From the NCBI GenBank assembly GCA_003599475.1, contig QZKK01000238.1:1-23801 (forward strand): a stretch of 23,801 nucleotides of DNA. Reading direction: 5' to 3'. Positions 1 through 6,612 of the stretch are shown here, in pieces; positions within the stretch are counted from its first letter, which is position 1, and every line of letters starts with the position of its first letter. Origin of the DNA: Desulfobacteraceae bacterium (lineage in GTDB: Bacteria > Desulfobacterota > Desulfobacteria > Desulfobacterales > SURF-15). Position numbers and translations under genes: made by a program. The notes beneath the pieces are model-generated. The model worked only from the letters and a program-made list of their open reading frames with translations, ran no database searches and had not been told where the DNA came from.

Positions 1-1305
1 CCGGGCCTCCATCTCCTTCTGCAGCTCCTTTCCATGCCACCGTTTGCGGGCTTTGGTCCGGCTCATGGTCCTTCCGCTCCCGTGCGCCGTGCTGAAAAAA
101 GTTTCATGGCCTTCCGGTATGCCTGCCAGCAGATAGGAGCCGGTTTCCATGCTGCCGCCGATAATGACCGGCTGCCCGATTTTCAGATACTTTTCCGGCA
201 CCCCTTCCATTCCGGGGCCGAAGGCGCGGGTCGCACCTTTCCGATGAACGAGCAAATCCTTCTCCTGTCCGTCCACCCGATGACGCTCGACCTTTGCGGT
301 GTTGTGTGAAACGTCGTAGACCATGTGCATCGCCAGATCTTTCGGGGATCTGCCGAACACATCGGAGAAGACTTCCCGGATGCGCTGCAGGATCACCTGC
401 CGGTTGGCAAAAGACATGTTGATGCCGCATTTCATCGCGGCAAAGTAATCCTGCCCTTCCGGAGACCGGAAAGGCGCGCAGGCCAACTCCCGGTCCAGTA
501 TCCGGATGCCGTATTTGCTCTCCATGACCTTCAGAAAGACCTGCAGATAATCGGTGGCCACCTGGTGCCCGAATCCGCGGCTGCCGCAGTGGAACATCAC
601 CACCACCTGCTCCGGGATCTCGATGCCGAAGGCCCTCGCCCGTTCGGCGTCGTAGACGTGTTCGGGCCGGACCACCTGGATTTCGAGATAGTGATTCCCC
701 GATCCCAGTGTTCCGATCTGGCGCAGCCCGCGATCGATTGCCTTTTCACTGACTTTGGAGGCATCGGCCCCCTGCATCCTGCCGTCCTCCTCGGTTAGCG
801 GCAGGTCTTCCTCCCAGCCGTATCCGTTTTTTACGCACCAGACCGCTCCTTCCTCGATCACCTCCCTGAACTGCTGCCGGTCGACCCTCAGGATGCCCTT
901 GCTCCCGACACCCGCCGGGACCTGTTGATAGAGCTTATCGACCAGTTCTTTGAGATGAGGCTTCACGTCCTTATGGGTCAGATTTGTGGTGACCAGCCGC
1001 ATTCCGCAGTTGATATCGAAGCCGATGCCTCCGGGAGAAATCACCCCTTCTTCCGCATCCATGGCGGCCACACCGCCGATGGGGAACCCATAGCCGAAGT
1101 GGCCGTCGGGCATGCACATCGCATACCGGGTGATTCCCGGAAGCGTGGCCACGTTGGACACCTGATCGAATACGGCATCATCCATGGATTCGATCAGGTT
1201 CATGGTTCCATAGATCCGAGCCGGAACGCGCATCCCTTGCTTGTAGGATGTCGGAAGCTCCCATATCGTATCCGATACCTTCTTGAGTTCTCTGATCATA
1301 GGCAT
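1..1305 (-). CDS. rtcB: RtcB RNA-splicing ligase, 3' end beyond window
   Basis: RtcB joins RNA ends carrying a 2',3'-cyclic phosphate or 3'-phosphate to 5'-hydroxyl ends, using GTP and Mn2+ through a histidine-GMP intermediate, in RNA repair or tRNA splicing. The 435 visible codons stay open to the window edge, so about 45 C-terminal residues are missing compared with the usual ~480. All metal and guanylation residues of the family can be read: Cys100 in GFDINCGMR, His205 in LGSGNHYLE, His239 in HCGSRGFGHQ, His334 in VYDVSHN and the guanylated His408 in TAHGSGR. The ATG at 1305 is preceded by AAGGGG at good spacing. It lies 29 bases downstream of a small coiled-coil gene and probably shares its transcript. 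The length and motifs fit the archaeal-like form. No rtcA or rtcR is visible beside it. Very sure. Confidence 0.97.
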   Translation of the reverse strand, partial: MPMIRELKKVSDTIWELPTSYKQGMRVPARIYGTMNLIESMDDAVFDQVSNVATLPGITRYAMCMPDGHFGYGFPIGGVAAMDAEEGVISPGGIGFDINCGMRLVTTNLTHKDVKPHLKELVDKLYQQVPAGVGSKGILRVDRQQFREVIEEGAVWCVKNGYGWEEDLPLTEEDGRMQGADASKVSEKAIDRGLRQIGTLGSGNHYLEIQVVRPEHVYDAERARAFGIEIPEQVVVMFHCGSRGFGHQVATDYLQVFLKVMESKYGIRILDRELACAPFRSPEGQDYFAAMKCGINMSFANRQVILQRIREVFSDVFGRSPKDLAMHMVYDVSHNTAKVERHRVDGQEKDLLVHRKGATRAFGPGMEGVPEKYLKIGQPVIIGGSMETGSYLLAGIPEGHETFFSTAHGSGRTMSRTKARKRWHGKELQKEMEAR

Positions 1306-1334
1306 GAGTCGAACCCCTTTTTACGGATGCGATC

Positions 1335-1559
1335 CTATTCCGGCGGAATCCTTTTGACCGTCTCTTTCAGTATTTCAGGGAAGCGCTTCTCGAATTCAGG
1401 GAGTTCGCCCTTGATGAACTCCTTCAACGCGATGACTTCGAGTTTGAGGCGATCGATATCGGCACGGAGCTCGATCGCCCGCTTCTCTGCGATTGCTCCG
1501 GTGGCTTCGATTTCTTTCTTCATGTCTTCAATCTGGCGCTGCAGTTTTATCTCATTCAT
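1335..1559 (-). CDS. Small coiled-coil protein upstream of rtcB
   Basis: A 74-residue, highly charged protein with no signal peptide or membrane segment. Residues 1-60 read as one long amphipathic helix: hydrophobic I/L/A residues at heptad-like spacing among K, E and R suggest a coiled coil. The end is Pro-rich (LPEFEKRFPEIL, then IPPE). The start is supported by GAGGG about 8 bases before the ATG at 1559. It precedes rtcB by 29 bases on the same strand, so the two are probably co-transcribed, but no functional link to RNA ligation can be shown from sequence. I do not recognise a family. Real gene likely, function unknown. Confidence 0.7.
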   Translation of the reverse strand: MNEIKLQRQIEDMKKEIEATGAIAEKRAIELRADIDRLKLEVIALKEFIKGELPEFEKRFPEILKETVKRIPPE

Positions 1560-1648
1560 GAAAGATTCCCTCGGATCTTCTCAACCTGCCGTCGGGCCGG
1601 CAAGCGGAAAACGATTTGAAATTTCAATCGATTACGACCTTCATGCTT

Positions 1649-1677
1649 ATTGTTGCCACCAAGGGCCATGATCTCAA
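1649..1677 (-). promoter_or_regulatory. Candidate sigma70-type promoter for coiled-coil gene and rtcB
   Basis: On the minus strand TTGAGA (1677-1672) and AACAAT (1654-1649) are separated by 17 bases, upstream of the gene starting at 1559. The -35 is a good match and the -10 a fair one. The leader would be about 85 bases. A perfect inverted repeat abuts and overlaps the -35 hexamer. I saw no sigma54-type -24/-12 element, the kind used for E. coli rtcBA. Confidence 0.3.
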
Positions 1678-1694
1678 TGGGGTAAAGACCCCAT
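1677..1694. promoter_or_regulatory. Perfect 7-bp inverted repeat, possible operator or hairpin
   Basis: ATGGGGT (1677-1683) and ACCCCAT (1688-1694) are perfect reverse complements around the tetraloop AAAG. The repeat touches the candidate -35 of the rtcB-operon promoter, so it could be a protein-binding operator. It has no T-tract on either strand, which argues against a terminator. A weaker AAGGG/CCCTT stem follows at 1710-1725. Confidence 0.4.
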
Positions 1695-1756
1695 GTTAGA
1701 CGGAGAAGAAAGGGTTTTTCCCCTTACTGCCGGTTAGAAGGGACTGCACCCTGTAG

Positions 1757-1978
1757 AAGATCAGTAAGCAGAGGGCCGGATCGAACGGCAGCAAGATCGG
1801 GGAAAGAATCGAAGAGTATCTGAAGGGGCCGAAGGTCTCTTATGTCATGCGATACGGGGATTCGATCGAGAGGAGAAATCAACCATTTCTGCTCTCCGCG
1901 TCTTCGATCTTACAATTGCATACGAGAGGCGGAAATCAGCGCTTCCGGACCTCTGATTTCCGCCTTCTATCTTCATGA
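1757..1978 (+). other. Start-less open frame, possible gene remnant in the 1560-2015 spacer
   Basis: The 456-base stretch 1560-2015 has no convincing gene. Inside it a plus-strand frame stays open for 73 codons from a TAG at 1754 to a TGA at 1976. Its first half (for example GSKIGERIEEYLKGPKVSYV, 1790-1849) reads like real protein: alternating charged helix, then a short strand. The second half looks random and runs through a hairpin. There is no good start codon or ribosome site. It may be the decayed 3' end of a gene. Loose resemblance to the C-terminal region of pyrophosphate-dependent phosphofructokinases is a guess only. Confidence 0.2.
1927..1965. terminator. 13-bp perfect hairpin, terminator-like
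   Basis: AGGCGGAAATCAG (1927-1939) pairs perfectly with CTGATTTCCGCCT (1953-1965) across a 13-base loop. It lies downstream of the zinc-ribbon gene ending at 2016 (minus strand) and at the end of the start-less plus-strand frame. No clear T-run follows on either side, so factor-independent termination is not certain; a processing or mRNA-stabilising stem is equally possible. Confidence 0.4.
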
Positions 1979-2015
1979 TTTCTCTAAAACCGTATAGGAG
2001 CCCTGCCTGGACCCT

Positions 2016-2255
2016 TCAGTGCTGAAGCATTCGGTTCTGGGGGATTCTTACCGTGTGAACGTCTTCGACGTGATTGCTTAGTGCATTTTTCATACAGGAA
2101 GTGCAGTATTTTCGAGGCATTCCCCGTCCGATCCAGCGCAGGTTCATTTTATGCCGCACCCGGCACTTGGGGCAGATACACTCGACGTACGTTTTTTTTG
2201 AATAAGAATCCCAAAGTCTGATCTCGTCTTCGAATGTCAATTCCGTCAATTCCAT
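2016..2255 (-). CDS. Small zinc-ribbon-like protein
   Basis: A 79-residue soluble protein with two cysteine pairs, C28-x2-C31 and C51-x2-C54 (plus C26), a typical four-Cys zinc-ribbon layout, separated by a basic segment (HKMNLRWIGRGMPRKY). The start at 2255 is preferred over the ATG at 2285: GGGAGG lies 7 bases before 2255, while nothing resembling a ribosome site precedes 2285. The N-terminus is acidic, the centre basic. Zinc binding and a nucleic-acid or regulatory role are inferred from the cysteines only; I do not recognise a named family. It stands alone between a 230-base spacer and the methyltransferase gene. Confidence 0.65.
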   Translation of the reverse strand: MELTELTFEDEIRLWDSYSKKTYVECICPKCRVRHKMNLRWIGRGMPRKYCTSCMKNALSNHVEDVHTVRIPQNRMLQH

Positions 2256-2442
2256 GTGAGCCTCCCTAGTCATATGCGTTTCCATTTTACGACGAGCATA
2301 TCCTCATCTTGGCTTGGCTTGCCTCAAACTCCATTTTGCGGTCGATCGGAATTCGTGGCGTGTTTATCTTTGAATATATCGACTAGTCCGGAGGGAAAAT
2401 GGGGTAAATCATGTATATGAGGATACGCTTTTCAGGTATTTC

Positions 2443-3213
2443 TCAGGAGTTCAAAGTCCGTCCTGCAGACCCTGATCCGCGTTTTGTTCCATAGTAGACA
2501 GTAACGATCCCGTTGGTCAGCCTCCGAAACACCACTGCAGAAAATCCTGCGGATTCCATTGCGGTGCTTACCCCCTCCGGCGGGGGAAAAACGCGGATCG
2601 ATTCGGCCAGATACCGGAATGGCGCTTCTTCGCCGGTAAGCGCTTTCGCCATCATCGGAATGATTTTGAAGGAATAAAAATGATACAAGCGTCGAATCGG
2701 TGGAGAAACGGGTACCGAGAATTCAAGGATCACGAGTGCACCCCCCTCTTTTAAGATCCTTCGGATCTCGATAAGCCCCTTCTGCAGGTCGACAAGGTTG
2801 CGGACGCCGAACCCGACGGTAACCACATCGAATGAAGATGCAGAAAAGCCAAGGTTTTCGGCATCTCCCTGAACCCACTGGATGATTCCTCGCTTCCATG
2901 TGCGGCTCCCCCTGCCGGCCAGCATCATCGCTCGATTCAGGTCGCAGACCACCGTCATGCCGCCGCTCGAGGCTTTTGCGATGCGGTCGGCGAAGGCGCC
3001 GGTGCCCCCGCACAGATCGAGGATGCGATGCCCGTTTTTTAATGCCAGAGGGCGGAGTGCGGTCCTTCTCCAGAGAGCATGCAGCCCGAAGCTGAGCAGC
3101 GTATCCGCAAGGTCGTAACGCCTGGCAATCGCGTCGAAATGAGCGAGGATCCGTTTTCTTTTCTCGATCGGCCGGACGCGGCGGTAGCCGTACGATACGT
3201 TTTCGGTTTCCAT
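2443..3213 (-). CDS. UbiE/MenG-family SAM-dependent methyltransferase
   Basis: A 256-residue class I methyltransferase of the UbiE/MenG family, which normally C-methylates demethylmenaquinone or the ubiquinone precursor at the membrane. SAM motif I is LDLCGGTGAF (65-74). The family-specific FGVRNLVDLQKGL block (135-147) and LKEGGALVILEFS (154-166) are present, as is the C-terminal block YHFYSFKIIPMMAK...YLAESIRVFPPPE (177-213). Length fits the family. It is the last gene of a leftward group (FAD oxidase, reductase, methyltransferase) and starts 57 bases after the reductase stop. Menaquinone methylation is the conservative reading. Its placement at the end of a lipid-type operon leaves open a role on another lipid substrate, which sequence cannot decide. 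The C-terminal tail after GTKRG is non-conserved and Ser/Gly-rich. Confidence 0.88.
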   Translation of the reverse strand: METENVSYGYRRVRPIEKRKRILAHFDAIARRYDLADTLLSFGLHALWRRTALRPLALKNGHRILDLCGGTGAFADRIAKASSGGMTVVCDLNRAMMLAGRGSRTWKRGIIQWVQGDAENLGFSASSFDVVTVGFGVRNLVDLQKGLIEIRRILKEGGALVILEFSVPVSPPIRRLYHFYSFKIIPMMAKALTGEEAPFRYLAESIRVFPPPEGVSTAMESAGFSAVVFRRLTNGIVTVYYGTKRGSGSAGRTLNS

Positions 3214-3270
3214 GTCAGTCCAGCCCCCCGAACACCGATGCGTCTATTTTGATCGATGGAATGATCTGGT

Positions 3271-4554
3271 TCATTCATGCGACGTTGGACGTTCGATGTT
3301 TCCCGCTTTAGGCGGGATTGGACGTTCAGTTTCATATGGGGCGTCCTCTCTGTCGAAAAGATTCGCCCCCCATTGCGCTTCCACCGCGTATCGCATGCAG
3401 CTTTCAAAGACGGTGTAGTCGAAATCCGGGCACCGGATGTTTTTCTTTCCGAGGATTTTTGCGGATTTTCCGTTTTCGAAGATCCGCTCGTCTCGGATGT
3501 AGGGGCCATAGGCATCGATGTACTGTTCGAAAAGGCTTTCAATGCCGTTTTTGGGCATCTTCGAAAGCGCCCCCCGGGGTACGGACGAAATGCCTCTGAT
3601 CCGAAAGAAACGCTGTATATACTCGACAAGATCCAGAATCGATTTCGATTTCGGGTTTACGACGTGGAAGACACCGCCTTCCAAGGCTTCCTCCATGATG
3701 GCGGCAAAGGCCTCCGTGAAATAATCGATCGGAATCAGATTGATGCCGGCGCACGCCGACTCGATCCGTATGGGAAGATAGACGTTGCCGTCGGCGTCCA
3801 TCCTCGCCCCCATTGCGTCCGCTCTGCCTCCACCGGATTCCCGAATGTCTCTCTCGTAGAGGTTTCTCAGGAAAAGAAGCGTTCTGACAGGATAATAGAG
3901 GGCGTTGAAGCGAAAAGTTTTTCCGGTGCGGGAGTGGCCGTATACGATCGAGGGGCGATAGATGTTGAGACGGATGCCGTTTTCCGCGCACATCCGCCTG
4001 GCAAGCTTCTCCGCCTGCTGCTTTGTCTCCTCGTATACGTTTGTGAATTCACCTCTTTCTACGAAAGTTTCCGGACACAAGGAGCCGTTTTTCCCGGCCA
4101 CATATGCTGTGCTGATATGGTGTATGAAATAGCAGCGGCTCTTCGATGCAAAATGAAGGAGGTTCTGGAAATTGCAGACGTTGGTTTTTACGACCCGAGG
4201 CCGCTTTCTTTCCGAAAAAGAGGTGTCGGAGGCGCAATGGACGATCTCTTCGACGGCTCCGGACAGCGAATCCAATGCTGCGGCCCCGAGCCCGAGCTGC
4301 GGATGATCGAGATGTCCCTCGATTACGATGGGCTTTAGATCCCCGGGATCCACCCCGAACCATTCGAACAGCCGCTGCACCCTTTGACTCGCAGAAACTT
4401 TTCCCCGGCCGCGGACCAGCAGATAGACCCGATAACCGGATTGCAGCAGCCTTACCGCAAGATGGCTGCCAAGAAACCCGGTGCCCCCGGTCACAAGGAT
4501 ACCGGGTTTGCGGTGAAAACGCTTTTCGGTGATCTCATCAGCGGTCGCTCTCAT
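3271..4554 (-). CDS. NAD(P)-dependent fatty-acyl/thioester reductase-like extended SDR
   Basis: A 427-residue extended short-chain dehydrogenase of the male-sterility/thioester-reductase type (NAD_binding_4), which reduces acyl-CoA or acyl-ACP thioesters to aldehydes or alcohols with NAD(P)H. The Rossmann loop is TGGTGFLGS (22-30), the catalytic pair is Tyr174/Lys178 in YEETK, with STA at 148-150. A VHCASDTSF segment (105-113) and YRPSIVYG (199-206) are typical. No signal peptide or membrane span is evident. It follows the FAD oxidase by 13 bases, with AGGATC before the ATG. Neighbouring acyl-AMP ligase/ACP/acyltransferase suggests an acyl-ACP substrate. The last ~17 residues (after the ETERP segment) are encoded by an interspersed repeat with a hairpin, so the natural C-terminus may have been replaced. 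A sugar-nucleotide epimerase is the main alternative; the long insert after YG argues for the acyl reductase group. Confidence 0.8.
   Translation of the reverse strand: MRATADEITEKRFHRKPGILVTGGTGFLGSHLAVRLLQSGYRVYLLVRGRGKVSASQRVQRLFEWFGVDPGDLKPIVIEGHLDHPQLGLGAAALDSLSGAVEEIVHCASDTSFSERKRPRVVKTNVCNFQNLLHFASKSRCYFIHHISTAYVAGKNGSLCPETFVERGEFTNVYEETKQQAEKLARRMCAENGIRLNIYRPSIVYGHSRTGKTFRFNALYYPVRTLLFLRNLYERDIRESGGGRADAMGARMDADGNVYLPIRIESACAGINLIPIDYFTEAFAAIMEEALEGGVFHVVNPKSKSILDLVEYIQRFFRIRGISSVPRGALSKMPKNGIESLFEQYIDAYGPYIRDERIFENGKSAKILGKKNIRCPDFDYTVFESCMRYAVEAQWGANLFDREDAPYETERPIPPKAGNIERPTSHE
3280..3329. repeat. Interspersed repeat copy A: hairpin flanked by GACGTT words
   Basis: The core TCCCGC (3301-3306) pairs with GCGGGA (3312-3317) over a 5-base loop, flanked by GGACGTTCGATG on the left and GGACGTTCAG on the right. 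A second copy of the same design lies at 20576-20636. This copy sits at the 3' end of the reductase gene and encodes its last residues. Confidence 0.6.
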
Positions 4555-4567
4555 CTGATCCTAGAAT

Positions 4568-6430
4568 CTAAAATGTATAAAGGTATCCTTCTTTTCTGGC
4601 GCAGCCTTGAGAGAAGATGTATTTGAGCCATTTGACTCCCTTGTTGGAGGCGCTCGCTTCATCCAGCATCGGTCCGATTTCCGCCATTGCACCTTCGATT
4701 TTCTTCTTCTCGGAAGGATCGGTATGGTCGATATAGTAATCGTACTCGAGAATGGCCCGCTTTCCGAAGTCCATGGGGGTAAGAAAGCCGAAATCGTGCG
4801 AGATGCCGTGGGCTGCCGCAATCCTATCGAATTCCCCGAGGATTCGGCGGATCAGCTCGATTTTATCCGGAGGGACATAGATCAGGAAGGCGAACATATG
4901 CTTGTGTCTCGACATCCGGCAGCTTACGATCCTGAACATGTTCAACCACACCAGGCTGGTCATGTGGGCTCGATTGTAAAGCTCTATATAGAACTGCTTC
5001 AGGTCGTCCTCGACGGCTTCCGCCAGTGTTTCAGGAGAAGGCGCAAGCACCGCTTCCAGAACGGGAATGATCTCCTCTCCGAGCAGTCTCTCATAAGGAG
5101 GCCTTCTGCCGTCGAGCCCGGCTGCGAGTTCCTGCCATTCCGGATCGGCCAAGCGGGGGAGGCCCAGTAAAAAAATACGAAACAAACGGCTGTCGATGAC
5201 AAAGGGGGCCATCTTGGCGATCGATTCACGCGCATAACGATCTCCGATCACAAATACCACATATTCGATTCCGAGTGTTTCGACGAAGACCTTTTTAATC
5301 TTTTCCGCAAGCGGAGCCGACGGCGACATAAAGGTCGAGAGGTAGTGCCCGCCAAGGACTCCGATCGCAAGGCCGATTCTGCGCCGGCTGAGATCCGTTG
5401 CGAAGGAGACTGCATCCTCTAAGGTGGAAAAGGGAACCAGTACCCCGTCTTCATCATCGGTTGTGGGGTGCATCCGCACATGGGCCTTGACACAGATTCC
5501 GGGTGAGGAAACAACGGCGTGCCGGAATGCGAACAGGTTCCGGGAGGCCGTGTCGTTTACGCGGAACATTTCCCCGCGATCATCGATGAATTCCATGTCC
5601 ACAAAATTGTCCGAACCCACCCCGTATGCGTTTGCCCAGGTGGAAAACATCCCGGTGCAGACGATATTTCCGCAGACTGTGGCGGAAGGTTCGGCGGTGT
5701 TGACCCGGAATCCCCGGCGCGCCGCTTCCGTCTGAAGCTCAAAGGAGGTCACCCCGGCTTCTACGGATGCCGTCCAGTTCTCTTCGTCGATTACGATTCC
5801 CTTCATCCGGTTTACATCGATGACGATTCCGTCCGTAAAGACGAATCCGAAGACACTGGCTCCGTTTCCACGCACCACGTAGGGGATCTTGAAGCTTGCA
5901 GACACCCGAACGATACGGGCCGCCTCTTCCGCGCTTTTCGGCAGAACCACATAGGCGGGCATACGCATTCCGGCCAGGGGGAACGGATCGTCTGCGTAGG
6001 GGATCCGGTCTGCGAAATCATTGCTCGCCCACTCGCCGCCTACGATTTGCCTGAGTGCCCTTAATATTTCATCCTCTTCGACCTTCTGGACGCTTCCTCC
6101 GGTCTTCAGATACGAATCCAGCCAGTTTTTCAACGCCTCCATGACCTTCATCGGCCGCATGCCGGTGGCGAAGTGGCACTGCTTGTCGCAGCGCCCGCAA
6201 AGAGTGCAGGAGGAGACGATATCCACAAGCCCTTCGGTAACCGGCAGAAGCCCGCCGGCAAGCGCCCTGCAGATGTCCATTCTTCCCTGAGGGAAATAGC
6301 CCACATACGGTCGAGCCTTTGCCGGAGGGCAGAGGCCGGTATCCAGATAATCGATCTTGCACATCGAATAGTGGCGGCATTGTGCCGCCGTCCGGCGGAT
6401 ATCCTCCGGAATTCCGATTGGCTGCGCCAT
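4568..6430 (-). CDS. Fe-S/FAD-linked oxidoreductase (VAO/GlcD superfamily)
   Basis: A 620-residue flavoprotein. The N-terminus carries two cysteine sets for iron-sulfur clusters: C18, C24, C34, C54 and the ferredoxin-type C75-x2-C78-x2-C81-x3-C85 (CTLCGRCDKQC). From ~155 a FAD_binding_4 (PCMH-type) domain follows: YVVLPKSAEEAARIV (160-174), YVVRGNGASVFG (184-195), SVEAGVTSFEL (222-232) and an AEPSATVCGNI loop (246-256). The superfamily includes glycolate/lactate oxidases and alkyl-DHAP synthase. The Fe-S domain lies before the FAD domain; in many relatives it is C-terminal or a separate subunit. AAGGGG sits 8 bases before the ATG at 6430. It heads an apparent operon with the acyl reductase 13 bases downstream. 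In this setting an alkyl-glycerol (ether) forming or lipid-oxidising role is attractive, but a 2-hydroxyacid dehydrogenase cannot be excluded. Confidence 0.82.
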   Translation of the reverse strand: MAQPIGIPEDIRRTAAQCRHYSMCKIDYLDTGLCPPAKARPYVGYFPQGRMDICRALAGGLLPVTEGLVDIVSSCTLCGRCDKQCHFATGMRPMKVMEALKNWLDSYLKTGGSVQKVEEDEILRALRQIVGGEWASNDFADRIPYADDPFPLAGMRMPAYVVLPKSAEEAARIVRVSASFKIPYVVRGNGASVFGFVFTDGIVIDVNRMKGIVIDEENWTASVEAGVTSFELQTEAARRGFRVNTAEPSATVCGNIVCTGMFSTWANAYGVGSDNFVDMEFIDDRGEMFRVNDTASRNLFAFRHAVVSSPGICVKAHVRMHPTTDDEDGVLVPFSTLEDAVSFATDLSRRRIGLAIGVLGGHYLSTFMSPSAPLAEKIKKVFVETLGIEYVVFVIGDRYARESIAKMAPFVIDSRLFRIFLLGLPRLADPEWQELAAGLDGRRPPYERLLGEEIIPVLEAVLAPSPETLAEAVEDDLKQFYIELYNRAHMTSLVWLNMFRIVSCRMSRHKHMFAFLIYVPPDKIELIRRILGEFDRIAAAHGISHDFGFLTPMDFGKRAILEYDYYIDHTDPSEKKKIEGAMAEIGPMLDEASASNKGVKWLKYIFSQGCARKEGYLYTF

Positions 6431-6446
6431 GAAAGAACCCCTTTTA

Positions 6447-6479
6447 ATTTTAGATTTTAAATTGAAGATTTTAGATTTT
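6447..6479. repeat. AT-rich word repeat (two identical 12-mers)
   Basis: ATTTTAGATTTT occurs at 6447-6458 and again at 6468-6479, 21 bases apart (two helical turns), with TTTTAA words around them. The second copy overlaps the candidate -10 of the downstream FAD-oxidase gene. Similar Desulfobacterota spacers often contain such words, so it may be a genome-wide spacer repeat rather than an operator. Confidence 0.5.
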
Positions 6480-6495
6480 CCTGTTCTCAGTTCAA
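6468..6495 (-). promoter_or_regulatory. Candidate promoter for FAD oxidase/reductase/methyltransferase genes
   Basis: On the minus strand TTGAAC (6495-6490), a 16-base spacer and TAAAAT (6473-6468) lie about 38 bases before the ATG at 6430. It follows the terminator of the MFS gene, which supports a separate transcription unit for the three downstream genes. Confidence 0.4.
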
Positions 6496-6580
6496 ATCAG
6501 CCGCCGATTTTCTCAGATATCCGCAGATAAGAAGGGAAGAAGCCGAACGGTTACCCTTTTCAGGATTAGCGTGATCGATG

Positions 6581-6611
6581 GAAAAAAGAAAGGGGGCGAA
6601 AAGGATGCCCC
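6581..6611 (-). terminator. Rho-independent terminator after the MFS gene
   Basis: Reading leftwards, GGGGC (6611-6607) pairs with GCCCC (6597-6593) around a 9-base loop and is followed by CTTTCTTTTTT (6592-6582). It begins right after the stop codon of the transporter gene at 6613, so it ends the nucleotidyltransferase / acyl-ligase / MFS transcript. Confidence 0.7.
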
Positions 6612-6612
6612 G

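Noticed and set aside
1..798. Plus-strand open frames at the left edge
   Set aside because: They are antisense to rtcB, which reads through to the window edge with every catalytic residue in place.
3277..4338. Long plus-strand open frame (353 codons) opposite the acyl reductase
   Set aside because: It is antisense to a gene with clear Rossmann and YxxxK motifs, and its own translation shows no family features.
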